From: Bradyrhizobium sp. KBS0727
GTDB lineage: Bacteria > Pseudomonadota > Alphaproteobacteria > Rhizobiales > Xanthobacteraceae
NCBI RefSeq assembly: GCF_005937885.2
Contig: NZ_CP042176.1
Coordinates: 5,017,501-5,081,500 of the forward strand
Length of the DNA stretch: 64,000 nucleotides
Direction: 5' to 3'
The translations under genes were made by a program, and so were the position numbers. This document shows positions 43,143 through 51,867 of this stretch, piece after piece; position 1 is the stretch's first letter; each line of letters opens with the position of its first letter. Under the pieces are notes generated by a model that searched no databases, had not been told where the DNA came from, and saw only the letters and a program-made list of their open reading frames with translations.

Positions 43143-44720
43143 GATTTAGTCGTCGCTTTGTTTCGGGGGCTCCGTTTTCGATGCGATCATCTATTTTTTG
43201 GGGTGTTGCCTCAGAATCGGGCCGGGCATCGGCGCCGATTTCTTCGGAGCCGTCATACCGGCACGGGACATGCGGCCGGCATCGCTCGAAGCTTTGCGAG
43301 CTTCCTCAGATTCTGTGCCGTGGCCGCGAGTAAGAACTCGTCTCGCGCGCCGCTCGGACCGCGTAATCTGAGGCGGCCGAGCCGCAGGATGCGTTTGAGG
43401 TGAGCGAACAGCATCTCGACCTTCTTCCGGCGATGACGCGAACGCTCGTAGGCCGGCGTGTTTGCCAAGCTTCGGGCAACATCCCGCGCATCTTCGTCGA
43501 GATCACGCGGCACTTTACGTTGTGGCGTGTTGGGACAGCACTTTGGCTTGAAGGCGCAGCCTTGGCAATCAGACTTGCTTGAGCGGTATAACCGCGTTCC
43601 TTCCTTGGTGATGCCCGAGCGCGGCGTCGCGAATGTCCGCCGGAACTGCACCAGTAGCTTGCCCTGCGGGCAGGTGTAATGGTTGCGTTCAGCATCGAAC
43701 ACGAAGTCGGATCGCGAGAAGGTCCCGTCGGTCCGGTTGGACTTGTCGAACACCGGAATATGCGGCTCGATCTGCCTCTCCTTGACCAGCCAGGCCAGGT
43801 TTGCGGCCGAGCCATAGGCGCTGTCAGCGGCAAGGTGCCGGGGCGTTATGCCAAAGCGTCTGGCGGTTCGATCGATCATGGTACGTGAGGCGCCGACCTC
43901 CGCCTGGCGGATGGCTCGGCTGGCTTCGACGTCGAGAATGACGGCGTTGTCGGTGTCGATCAGGTAGTTGGTGGCGTAGGCGAAGAAGGCGTGTCCTTTG
44001 TGGGCGCCAGTCCACTGTGCGGCCGGATCCGACGGAGAGATAAACTTCGGCCTCACCTCGCTGGCCGCGCCGAAGGCAGCATCGTCCAGCGTTGCCAGAT
44101 ATTCGCGAACGGCCCTGCCGGCATCGGCGCCCAGACTTGCGATCGGCCACTGGTCGCCGGGGACGGACCGCTGCTTGTTGGCGTCGGCAGCGATCAGGCT
44201 CGCGTCCACCGCAAACCCTTCCCCGCCGACAAGACCCTCGCGAAGGCACCGCTCCACCACCGTCTCGAACAAGTGCCGCAGGATATCGCTCTGCCGGAAC
44301 CGACCATGCCGGTTGCGCGAGAATGTGGAGTGGTCCGGAACCCTTCCGTCGAGCCCGAGGTCACAAAACCAGCGATAGGCCAGGTTGAGATGGATCTCCT
44401 CGCACAGCCGCCGTTCGGACCGGATGCCCATGCAGTAGCCGACAATCAGCATCCGCATCATCAGTTCGGGATCAATCGAGGGCCGGCCGATGCTGCTGTA
44501 GAACGGCCTCAGCTCCGTGCGCACCTTGTCGAGATCGAGAAACCGGTCGATGCGTCGGAGCAGGTGACCTTCGGGGATGTGGTCATCGAGGCAGAAATCG
44601 TAAAATAGCTGCGCAGGCGCCGTCTGCATCCCCATCATCGTCCCGCTCCTCCGCAAATCAATACGAGGATGGAATCACGCCAGCCAATGCCGATCAACGG
44701 CAGACTAAATCAACAATATC
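43134..44720 (-). mobile_element. IS1182-family insertion sequence, copy 1
   Basis: A complete element of 1587 bp. The ends are near-perfect inverted repeats: GATATTGTTGATTTAGTC at 43134 and its complement ending at 44720. It is flanked by the 4-bp direct repeat CGCC (43130-43133 and 44721-44724), a target duplication. It holds one transposase gene on the minus strand. Confidence 0.85.
43253..44638 (-). CDS. IS1182-family transposase (DDE)
   Basis: A 461-residue transposase, starting MMGMQTAPAQLFYDFCLDDH at 44638. The N-terminal DUF772-type domain (IGRPSIDPELMMRMLIVGYC, then RRLCEEIHLNLAYRWFCDLG and DHSTFSRNRHGRFR) is followed by the DDE core: an aspartate in FAVDASLIAADANK, HLAADSAYGSAANLAWLVKE, and a late segment RKKVEMLFAHLKRILRLGRL that contains the glutamate. 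Cysteines in CPQGKLL and SDCQGCAFKPKC form the insertion typical of this family. The frame is intact and the element may still be active. Confidence 0.92.
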   Translation of the reverse strand: MMGMQTAPAQLFYDFCLDDHIPEGHLLRRIDRFLDLDKVRTELRPFYSSIGRPSIDPELMMRMLIVGYCMGIRSERRLCEEIHLNLAYRWFCDLGLDGRVPDHSTFSRNRHGRFRQSDILRHLFETVVERCLREGLVGGEGFAVDASLIAADANKQRSVPGDQWPIASLGADAGRAVREYLATLDDAAFGAASEVRPKFISPSDPAAQWTGAHKGHAFFAYATNYLIDTDNAVILDVEASRAIRQAEVGASRTMIDRTARRFGITPRHLAADSAYGSAANLAWLVKERQIEPHIPVFDKSNRTDGTFSRSDFVFDAERNHYTCPQGKLLVQFRRTFATPRSGITKEGTRLYRSSKSDCQGCAFKPKCCPNTPQRKVPRDLDEDARDVARSLANTPAYERSRHRRKKVEMLFAHLKRILRLGRLRLRGPSGARDEFLLAATAQNLRKLAKLRAMPAACPVPV

Positions 44721-44773
44721 CGCCAGAAGCGGCCAGTCGCAAATTGAATAATAACGATGTCTACTTTTCACTC

Positions 44774-46380
44774 GATACTGTTGCAAAACTCGACTGATCT
44801 CGATTGCCGGCCTTCGCCGTGAATTTTTTGGGCGGTTTGTTGTTTGGGTCCTCCTTTCTTGAGGTTGCGGTGTAGGTAGTGGCGCCCGAGGCGATGCCTA
44901 CGCCGGGCAACTCGCTGCCTGGGATGGTGGGGCGCGACAGAGAAGCTTGGCGAGCCGTCTAAGGTTTTGTGCGGTTGCCGTGAGCAGGACTTCGTCTCTG
45001 ACGCCACTCAAGCCGCGCAGCCGGAACCGGTCGAGCCTGAGAATGCGCTTCATGTGCGCAAATCGCATCTCAACCTTCTTACGCTCGCGGCGAGACTGTT
45101 CGAAGGCGTCGGTATTGGCCAATGCGCGGACACGATCACGCACGTCTTCGTTGAGGTCGCGAGTAACTTTGCGCACGGTTGCGGTCGTGCACTTCGGCTT
45201 TAGTGAGCAGCGCGAGCAATCGTTCTTGCTGGCCCTGTAGTAAACGATGTGACCTTGATCGATATTGCCTGTGCTGGTCAGTTCCGCTCCGCCTGGGCAA
45301 ACATAGATGTTGCGCTCCTGATCAAAGACGAAGTCGGCACGGCTGAAGGTTCCATCGGGTCGTGCCGACTTGTCCCACACCGGTACGTGCGGTGCGATGT
45401 TGCGATCCACCAGCCATTTTAACAACCTGACCGCGCCATAGGCCGTGTCGCCCGCGAGCCTCCGGGGCCGTAGGTCAAAGCGTCGCTCAACACGCTCCAC
45501 CATGGTTTGGGTGACAGCAATCTCCACGGCTCGGTTCGCCCGACTGCCGGCAGCATCGATGATGATGCCGGCTTTGTTGTCGATCAGGTAGTTCGCATCG
45601 TAGGCAAAGAATGGGTCGAGGCCCGGCCTCGCAACCCATGTCGCTTGCGGATCGGTGAGCGAGACTTCTTTGGGAGGCTTGCGTCGCTGGCCGCCTTCGC
45701 CCGAACCGTCGTCGCCACCACGATCCTCATGACCGCGAGCGGCATCGAGGGCTACGAGATACTCGCGAACCGCAAGCGATGCTTCCTCCGCCTTAGGCCA
45801 CAAAAACGGTCGGTCGCCGGGGATCCGCTTCATCTTGTTCACATCCGCCTTGATCAGGCTCGCATCGATCGAGAACGCCTCGCCTCCAACCAGCCCGGCG
45901 GCAATGCACATCGCCACCACGCCCTCAAATACCTGGCGTAGGGCGTCGCTCTCTCGGAAGCGTTCGTTCCGGGCACGGCAGAACACAGAATGATCGGGGA
46001 TGCGGTCCTCGATGCCGAGCTTGCAGAACCAGCGATATGCAAGGTTCACTTGAATCTCAGCGCAAATCTGCCGCTCGGAGCGGATCGCAAAAATATAACC
46101 GACAAGCAGCATCCGGATCATCAGTACCGGGTCAATCGAAGGCCGGCCCGTGTGCGAGTAATAAGGAGCTAACTCCGTGTGCACCCAGTCTAGATCGAGC
46201 AAACCGTCGATCTTCCGCACCAAATGATCAGGTGGGACTACCTTGTCGAGGTGAAACGAATAGAAAAACTGCCCTTGCTCGCCTTCCCGACGACCCATCA
46301 TGCGCTGCTCCCGCAGATGCCTCTATCCAAAGGAATCACGGATCGCGAGTCGCCTCAACGGGAGTTTTGCAACAGTATCC
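44774..46380 (-). mobile_element. IS1182-family insertion sequence, copy 2
   Basis: A complete element of about 1.6 kb. The ends are GATACTGTTGCAAAACTC at 44774 and its exact complement ending at 46379. The flanks carry the direct repeat CACTC at 44769-44773 and 46380-46384 (4 or 5 bp, the end base being ambiguous). It lies only 53 bp from copy 1, on the same strand. Confidence 0.85.
44898..46301 (-). CDS. IS1182-family transposase (DDE)
   Basis: A 467-residue transposase, MMGRREGEQGQFFYSFHLDK at 46301, related to the copy-1 protein but clearly distinct in sequence (for example DRIPDHSVFCRARNERFRES and FSIDASLIKADVNKMKR). It has an extra acidic stretch near residue 200 (GHEDRGGDDGSGEGGQRRK). 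DDE residues lie in SIDASLI, LAGDTAYGAVRLLKWLVD and RKKVEMRFAHMKRILRLDR, with the cysteine insertion in NDCSRCSLKPKC. The frame is intact. Confidence 0.92.
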   Translation of the reverse strand: MMGRREGEQGQFFYSFHLDKVVPPDHLVRKIDGLLDLDWVHTELAPYYSHTGRPSIDPVLMIRMLLVGYIFAIRSERQICAEIQVNLAYRWFCKLGIEDRIPDHSVFCRARNERFRESDALRQVFEGVVAMCIAAGLVGGEAFSIDASLIKADVNKMKRIPGDRPFLWPKAEEASLAVREYLVALDAARGHEDRGGDDGSGEGGQRRKPPKEVSLTDPQATWVARPGLDPFFAYDANYLIDNKAGIIIDAAGSRANRAVEIAVTQTMVERVERRFDLRPRRLAGDTAYGAVRLLKWLVDRNIAPHVPVWDKSARPDGTFSRADFVFDQERNIYVCPGGAELTSTGNIDQGHIVYYRASKNDCSRCSLKPKCTTATVRKVTRDLNEDVRDRVRALANTDAFEQSRRERKKVEMRFAHMKRILRLDRFRLRGLSGVRDEVLLTATAQNLRRLAKLLCRAPPSQAASCPA

Positions 46381-46429
46381 ACTCAGAAGCGGACATCGCC
46401 CGACAGATTAGCCATGTCCGAAAAGTGCC

Positions 46430-46648
46430 GATTTTGTTGCAAAAGTCGAAAATCGAATGACCGCAAAAATCTCGCAAGAGCTGATCTTTGGACTTCTCTG
46501 CTGCTGCGTCGCGTTTCAACGCCACTGCTGAGGCCCGCGATCGATTTTGGATGAAACGATATGGTCCCTCCCGTCGCCGCGCTTAAAACGCATCAGCGGC
46601 TCTAGGAATTTTCGTTCAGCACCCCAAAACGACTTTTGCAACAATATC
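46430..46648. mobile_element. MITE-like 219-bp element related to IS1182 ends
   Basis: Terminal inverted repeats GATTTTGTTGCAAAAGTCG (46430) and CGACTTTTGCAACAATATC (to 46648) bound 219 bp with no gene. The 4-bp repeat TGCC flanks it on both sides (46426-46429, 46649-46652). About 150 bp of its right part is the reverse complement of 63887-64000, except for a 31-bp stretch present only here. It is a non-autonomous relative, or an internal deletion, of the element at the window's end. Confidence 0.75.
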
Positions 46649-46928
46649 TGCCAATACCGGAAATACCGGACGCGACGTTGCGGCGTAGGCAGAAGCAGCG
46701 AAGCTATTCTGGCGTTCAATCCGACAGAACGAGGAACGTGATGTATGGATGCGAGCGCACGGGATGTGAGGTAAAGACGTTGCAGCGTTCCTTGCCGGAC
46801 GCGGCGCTAAGTATCGTCGCGCGCGGGCTTTGGCCGAGAATTCGACGAGACGATCGCCCTGCCGAACGGGTGCGATGCCTCCATGGCTTAGGCAACACCG
46901 CCAATGCGTTTTGGAGTTGCGCCGGCCG
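46649..46928. other. Intergenic stretch after the MITE
   Basis: A 63-codon plus-strand frame (ATG 46741 with GAGGAACG upstream, to 46932) is cysteine- and arginine-rich and overlaps the end of the next gene. It is not accepted as a gene. Nothing else was seen. Confidence 0.3.
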
Positions 46929-47099
46929 TTAGCCACCGGACCGATGCAAAAACGGATCCACGGACTCAGCTAACAGGGTAGCCAATTGGGTGGCGGCAGG
47001 CGCGGACTGCTTTTCGGGCGGCAGCGAGCCGACAGAATGGACCGCCAGTCCAGCACCAGCAGCAACTATCGCAATTGCAGCAAGATATTCAATCCTCAT
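46929..47099 (-). CDS. Small secreted or membrane protein
   Basis: A 56-residue product. The ATG at 47099 follows GGAGGA 9 bases upstream. The first 22 residues (MRIEYLAAIAIVAAGAGLAV) are a signal peptide or anchor, and the rest is short and soluble (HSVGSLPPEKQSAPAATQLA, then TLLAESVDPFLHRSGG). No family is recognised. Similar short exported proteins are common in this genus. Confidence 0.5.
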   Translation of the reverse strand: MRIEYLAAIAIVAAGAGLAVHSVGSLPPEKQSAPAATQLATLLAESVDPFLHRSGG

Positions 47100-47656
47100 G
47101 GCGATGGTTCCTCCATCGGCCCCACGTACTAACCCGGCACTCTCTGAAATGGTTCCAGAGCGCATCTGATCATGTCTGCAATCGGGCCGTTGCTCTCCTC
47201 ACTGTAGCAAGCACTATGCCGCGGTCGTACTCACCATCGACCACTGCCGGTGCGGTCATAGGTTCATTGCAAGAATTCCATAGCTTGGCCGGGACAAAAG
47301 CTTCCGAACTTGGGGGCCAATGACCCGATATTCTGCGCGGCAAGTTCCTCAATGCGTCGGCTTAGCGCTCCGATTGCTTCCCCTTCCGTCCTAACGGCGA
47401 TCAGAAGTCAGGGAACAAAAGATCCGGTCAAGACTTTAGAAGTACGAGACCGTCGCTCGCCGTTAACTACACGGCGCATGTCGCGGATAGCCAAAGGTTC
47501 CTACTGCAGGGCCCGCTGTTGTCAAAAACAAGCGCTCGCGCAGATAGCCAAAAGCGGCGGTCTCCGGTTCCGTTGCCAGCCGTGCTCGCAAACGGGAGAG
47601 CTGCGGGAGGGGTGGACGCCAATCCTGGCGCGTTCTTACCCGAACGAGGCTTCGTT
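47100..47656. other. Intergenic stretch without a supported gene
   Basis: About 560 bp. Short frames on both strands (for example 47310-47678) read as random sequence. Nothing recognisable was seen apart from the expected promoters of the flanking small genes. Confidence 0.35.
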
Positions 47657-47845
47657 ATGCGCAACCGCATTGACATAGACTCCAAACACAGCCGAGCAAT
47701 CGTTCAAGAGATCGGGGAGAGACTACGCGCGTTCCTGCAAGAAGAGCCGGAACCCCCGGAGGGCCTTAGAACGCAAATCAACCGGCTCCGCGAACTGGAA
47801 GAGCAGTCGCCATCAATCATTCGCTGGGACAAACTTCGCTATTGA
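47657..47845 (+). CDS. Small helical hypothetical protein
   Basis: A 62-residue product, MRNRIDIDSKHSRAIVQEIG, then ERLRAFLQEEPEPPEGLRTQ and INRLRELEEQSPSI. The start at ATG 47657 is chosen because the sequence from here is protein-like, while the longer frame upstream is not. I recall near-identical small proteins in Bradyrhizobium. It is likely helical and soluble. The next small gene starts 37 bases later on the same strand. Confidence 0.6.
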   Translation: MRNRIDIDSKHSRAIVQEIGERLRAFLQEEPEPPEGLRTQINRLRELEEQSPSIIRWDKLRY

Positions 47846-47882
47846 GCCGCCTGGGACAGCACAGACGGCCCATGGGCGCGCC

Positions 47883-48092
47883 ATGCCATCAGTGAAGCGC
47901 CGAGCGTCAAAAATCTTGGATGAGTACGGTGCGGCGCAATCCGAATTGATCGGCAAGGCCGTCGTGCTCACCGACGGAAAGGCAGGCACGGTCGAGAACG
48001 TTTGGCTGGACGAATTGCACGGGCTTCGGATTTCCATCGCAGGCCATGAGGGAAGATGGCCTGTCTCAACGATCAAGTTTGTGGAGTCCTAG
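47883..48092 (+). CDS. Small PRC-barrel-like hypothetical protein
   Basis: A 69-residue product. The middle (LIGKAVVLTDGKAGTVENVW, then LDELHGLRISIAGHEGRWPV) reads as a small beta barrel like a PRC-type or similar SH3-like domain. It follows the preceding small gene by 37 bases and may share its transcript. No ribosome site is strong. The function is unknown. Confidence 0.55.
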   Translation: MPSVKRRASKILDEYGAAQSELIGKAVVLTDGKAGTVENVWLDELHGLRISIAGHEGRWPVSTIKFVES

Positions 48093-48133
48093 ACCTCGCA
48101 TCAGCTGCGCGCTGCCCACATCGCGCGTTCCTT

Positions 48134-48235
48134 TCAAAGCATTCCAATCAAAATGAAGAGCCCGACCTCGGTCAGGAAAGTGACGCTCATGATCGCGACC
48201 GTAAGGAACACGTCGCTCGCCGATAGAGGGTTCAT
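48134..48235 (-). CDS. Very small membrane protein (33 residues)
   Basis: A frame too short for standard gene calling. From ATG 48235 it reads MNPLSASDVFLTVAIMSVTF then LTEVGLFILIGML, and stops at 48134. It is one hydrophobic helix with a short polar start, a typical single-span small membrane protein. GCGAGG lies 7 bases upstream as a weak ribosome site. It has no partner operon. Confidence 0.4.
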   Translation of the reverse strand: MNPLSASDVFLTVAIMSVTFLTEVGLFILIGML

Positions 48236-48370
48236 GAATGCCTCGCATCTTGCGAAGCCCCGGGAGTAAATCATTCAGGCTGGAAAATGTTTCGGTTCCA
48301 AGCGCAGACGTCGCGAGATGCGAGCGGCGTCGGCATCCGTGGCGGCCTGAGACGAAGTCCGCTTAGGGTC

Positions 48371-49929
48371 CAGCCTGTGTGAAAATGGCCTTCGATGATA
48401 TGATTCTCCTGCGATGCCTGGAGGATTCGATGACGCGCTTTGTCGTTGGCGATGACCGCCGTCAGAGCACGTTGTTTCCCGAGCGGCTGGATGACTACTT
48501 GGGCGAGGACAATCCGGTCCGGGCAATCGATGTCTTTGTCGATGAACTTGATCTGGCCAAGCTGGGCTTCGGCGGCGTCGAGCCGGAGGCGACAGGAAGG
48601 CCGGCCTACCACCCGGCGACGCTGTTGAAGATTTACGTTTACGGATACCTCAATCGGGTGCAGTCGAGCCGGCGTCTGGAGCGGGAGTGCCAGCGTAACA
48701 TCGAGCTAGTTTGGCTGACCGGCCGGCTGATGCCGGACTTCAAGACCATAGCCGACTTCCGGAAGGACAATGGTGAGGCCCTCCGCAAGGTTTGCCGCGA
48801 GTTCGTGGTGCTGTGCCGCCGCCTTGAACTGTTTAGCGAAGCGAGCGTTGCGATCGACGGCAGCAAGTTCAAGGCCGTCAACACGAGGGATCGAAACTTC
48901 ACCCAGGCCAAGATGCAGCGGAGGCTGGCGCAGATCGACGAGAGCATTTCCCGCTATCTCTCGCAGCTCGACAGCGCTGATCGCCAAGGGGAGACGGTGC
49001 CGGAGGCCAAGATCACCCGGCTTAACGAAAAGATTGCGACGCTGCGCCAAGAGATTCGACGCCTGAACGCTCTGAATAGTGAGATGATGCAGACCGAGGA
49101 CAAGCAGATATCCCTGACCGATCCCGATGCGCGTTCGATGGCCACAAGTGGCCGAGGCAGCGGGATGGTCGGATACAATGTGCAAAGTGCCGTTGACACC
49201 GAGCATCATCTCATTGTTACCCATGAGGTGACCAACGTTGGGTCTGATCGGAGCCAACTATCCCGCATGTCCGAGCAGGCGCGTGCAGCGATTGGTTCTG
49301 AGGCCATCGAGGCTGTTGCCGACCGCGGGTACTATAGCGGTGAGGAAATTGTGGCCTGCGAGCAAGCTGGCATCACAGTTTATCTGCCGAAGCCGATGAC
49401 CTCGGGCCTTCTTGCCAAAGGCCGCTTCGGCAAGCAGGACTTCGTCTATGTCGCCGCGGACGACGTTTATCTTTGCCCCGCCGGCGAGCAGCTAATCTAT
49501 CACTACACCAACGAAGAGGATGGCAAGACACTACGTCGCTATTGGACCACGGGCTGTCAGGCCTGCGTGCTGAAGAGCAAGTGCACGACAGGCAAGGAGC
49601 GGCGGATCTCACGATGGGAGCACGAAGCCGTCCTTGAGGCCGTGCAAGCGCGGCTCGACCGAAACCCGGCTAAGATGCGGGAGCGTCGCCAAACCGTCGA
49701 GCATCCCTTCGGTACGATAAAGTCGTGGATGGGATCGACGCACTTCCAGATGAAAACGCTCAAGCACGTCGGGACCGAAATGGCGCTACATGTCCTGGCC
49801 TACAACATGAAAAGGGTAATCAGCATTCTGGGCGTTGGTGGTTTGATGGAGGCGATCCGGGCCTGAGCCAGGCCCGGCGTCACCATGTCGAGCTCGCCGG
49901 CCTGAAGCATCACGTTTTTACACAGCCTG
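48371..49929 (+). mobile_element. IS1182-family insertion sequence, copy 3 (different subgroup)
   Basis: A complete element of 1559 bp with inverted ends CAGCCTGTGTGAAAA (48371) and the complement of CAGGCTGTGTAAAAA (to 49929). The direct repeat GGTC flanks it (48367-48370, 49930-49933). It inserted within a stretch (GTCCGCTTAGGGTC) that resembles the dispersed intergenic repeat. Confidence 0.85.
48430..49866 (+). CDS. IS1182-family transposase (DDE)
   Basis: A 478-residue transposase, MTRFVVGDDRRQSTLFPERL at 48430; a start at 48379 would be in-frame but lies in the element's end. The N-terminal DUF772-type part is followed by VAIDGSKFKAVNTRDRNFTQ with the first aspartate, a helical coil near residues 160-240, then AVADRGYYSGEEIVACEQAG and a late MRERRQTVEHPFGTIKSWMG with the glutamate. 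The cysteine insertion is TTGCQACVLKSKCTTGKERR. It belongs to another subgroup than copies 1 and 2. Confidence 0.92.
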   Translation: MTRFVVGDDRRQSTLFPERLDDYLGEDNPVRAIDVFVDELDLAKLGFGGVEPEATGRPAYHPATLLKIYVYGYLNRVQSSRRLERECQRNIELVWLTGRLMPDFKTIADFRKDNGEALRKVCREFVVLCRRLELFSEASVAIDGSKFKAVNTRDRNFTQAKMQRRLAQIDESISRYLSQLDSADRQGETVPEAKITRLNEKIATLRQEIRRLNALNSEMMQTEDKQISLTDPDARSMATSGRGSGMVGYNVQSAVDTEHHLIVTHEVTNVGSDRSQLSRMSEQARAAIGSEAIEAVADRGYYSGEEIVACEQAGITVYLPKPMTSGLLAKGRFGKQDFVYVAADDVYLCPAGEQLIYHYTNEEDGKTLRRYWTTGCQACVLKSKCTTGKERRISRWEHEAVLEAVQARLDRNPAKMRERRQTVEHPFGTIKSWMGSTHFQMKTLKHVGTEMALHVLAYNMKRVISILGVGGLMEAIRA

Positions 49930-50100
49930 GGTCAAAAACGGTCCTGACGCCCTTGAAATGGGATGTCTGTATTACACCCTGACAACGGACATAGGTGCAC
50001 GTCCGCCAGGGAGGCCGCGAGGCTGGCGAGCGCGTGGTTCAGAGCGTAAGCTGTCAAAACCGGCCTGCAAGAAAGCCGGATATTCTGGGAGAACGCCAAG

Positions 50101-51273
50101 ATGTCAACTAGACACGCCGTCGGATTATCGGTCGCAACCGCGATCCTTCTCAGTGCGAGCCTTTTCGGCTCTGCGTCTGCAAAGCCGTTCATGATCGTCG
50201 GCCTCGACGAGAAACTGCTATGGGACGATGACGGTAAACCGATCCTGTCTGCGCCAGGCAAAGACCAGGTTCTGATCGTCGACGTTGCAGACCCTGAAAG
50301 CCCGAAGATCGTCGCTTCCCTGCCGCTGAAGAACTCGGTTGTCGGCCCACCCGTCAATGTTGCGATCGACCCGAGCGGCACGGTGGCGCTGGCGGCGGAC
50401 TCCATCGACGTAATCAAGGAGGGCGACGCGTTAAAACAGGTGCCGGACAACAAAGTCTATGTGATCGACCTCAGCGCCAATCCGCCTAAGCTTGCGGCCA
50501 CGCTGACCGCCGGCAAACAGCCCTCTGGATTGAGTTTCAGTCCGGATGGCAAGATGGCGCTGGTGGCGAACCGCGGCGACAATTCAATCAGCGTACTTTC
50601 GGTTAATGGCAGCGATGTCAAGATTACGGATACTGTCGCGATGCCCGACAGCGTGGCGCATGTAACATTTACGCCCGACGGCAAACGCGCGTTGGTCGCC
50701 CGGTTTCCCGCTCACAAGATCTCCGTGCTGGATGTCGCTGGGGATAAGGTGACGTACAGCAAGATCGACCTGCCGACCGGCCCGTGGCCTTACAACGTCG
50801 CAGTTGCACCTGGGGGCAAGATCGCGCTTACCTCGGACAATGGCGGCGCAGGCTCCTCGGATGGCAGCGTCGATACAACAAGCGTGATCGATCTCGAAGC
50901 CAATCCGCCTCGCATCATCGATCGCGTAGTAGTGGGCGACGGGCCCGAGGGACTTGCGATCAGCCCGAAAGGCGATCTCGCCGTCTCGGTTATCCTGCGC
51001 GGCTCAAATATGAAGAATGCGTTCTTTTATGAAAAGAACGGCAGCGTCTCGGTGCTCAAGATCGACGGCAAGAAGGTCACCAAAATAAAGGATATCGAGG
51101 TCGGCGGATTGCCGGAAGCCGCGATGTTCACGCCTGACGGCAAATACATCCTCGTCGGCAACTACCTAAGCCAGGACTTCTCAATTCTTAAGGTCGATGG
51201 GACCAGTGTGACCGATACCGGCAAGCGCTTCCAGGTGCCGGGCCATCCGGCCTCGGCGCGGATGGGTCCGTAG
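50101..51273 (+). CDS. Secreted beta-propeller (YncE-like) protein
   Basis: A 390-residue exported protein. The signal peptide is in MSTRHAVGLSVATAILLSAS, cleaved near SASAKP. Seven-bladed propeller repeats follow, visible as recurring S/T-P-D-G-K-x-A-L-V-A-x-R and I-S-V-L-x-V/I-D-G units (FSPDGKMALVANRGDNSISV, FTPDGKRALVARFPAHKISV, FTPDGKYILVGNYLSQDFSI). Related propellers bind cofactors or ligands, or act as lactonases, in the periplasm. A second propeller is encoded 594 bp downstream. The substrate is unknown. Confidence 0.85.
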   Translation: MSTRHAVGLSVATAILLSASLFGSASAKPFMIVGLDEKLLWDDDGKPILSAPGKDQVLIVDVADPESPKIVASLPLKNSVVGPPVNVAIDPSGTVALAADSIDVIKEGDALKQVPDNKVYVIDLSANPPKLAATLTAGKQPSGLSFSPDGKMALVANRGDNSISVLSVNGSDVKITDTVAMPDSVAHVTFTPDGKRALVARFPAHKISVLDVAGDKVTYSKIDLPTGPWPYNVAVAPGGKIALTSDNGGAGSSDGSVDTTSVIDLEANPPRIIDRVVVGDGPEGLAISPKGDLAVSVILRGSNMKNAFFYEKNGSVSVLKIDGKKVTKIKDIEVGGLPEAAMFTPDGKYILVGNYLSQDFSILKVDGTSVTDTGKRFQVPGHPASARMGP

Positions 51274-51300
51274 CGCACGGTAGAGAACTTGGATAAAACA

Positions 51301-51333
51301 TGAAGGCTTGGTTCCTCTCAGGCCTTCATTATT
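51301..51333 (+). terminator. Probable rho-independent terminator after the propeller gene
   Basis: TGAAGGC and GCCTTCA arms with a 14-base loop, followed by TTATT, 28 bases after the stop codon at 51273. Confidence 0.5.
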
Positions 51334-51867
51334 GCTGCTACCACCAAAAGTATCGTGCCGCCGCGCGAGCCGGAGCTAGTCGGCTCAGGGTCATTCTCGA
51401 CCGAATTGGGCTGTCCGCATCATGTCCGGCTTACCCCCGATAGCGACCGAAGAGCGCACATCCCAGTTCGGCAGCTTCGTGCCAGGACCTGACTCATGCA
51501 CCGCAGCAAACGACATTCGTCAGTCGATCACCTCGTCGGGCGCCGACCAGGTACGAGTTAGTGATCAACCTCGGGGCTGGTCGATGATGTCAGAGCCGTA
51601 GGAGATCAGGCAGCCGCTCCAACGAAATAGCGGAAGGGTAAACTGCGGGCAGGTCGTGCCCGGGCCGCAGACGCGACGATGACGTCGTAATGGCTAGGCT
51701 GGCGCCGCCGCTATACCTGTTAGCCTGCAACCCCTCAAGGCGTGATTTTGAGTGCACGGTCCCAATTTCAGATTTAAGATTCGACAATCCGGGGGATATC
51801 GGTCGAGGAGTCTGGAAGACGAGCCGCGGCTCGTGCCGCGCGTGAATTGCAACGGTAGGAGGACATC
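51334..51867. other. Intergenic region with dispersed-repeat debris
   Basis: About 530 bp. It contains repeat copy A (51418-51483) and further fragments like those at 53398-53440 (ATCACCTCGTCGGGCGCCGA). A good ribosome site, TAGGAGGACATC, precedes the next gene. No gene is supported. Confidence 0.5.
51418..51483. repeat. Dispersed intergenic repeat, copy A (partner at 63822-63890)
   Basis: Starts CATCATGTCCGGCTTACCC, includes CCCCGATAGCGACCGAAGAG, and ends GGCAGCTTCGTGCC. It closely matches 63822-63886, where an IS end follows directly. Here no IS follows, so it is an unoccupied copy. Confidence 0.6.

Noticed and set aside
46741..46932. 63-codon plus-strand frame with GAGGAACG upstream
   Set aside because: Composition is Cys/Arg-rich and random-looking, and it overlaps the better supported exported protein at 46929-47099.
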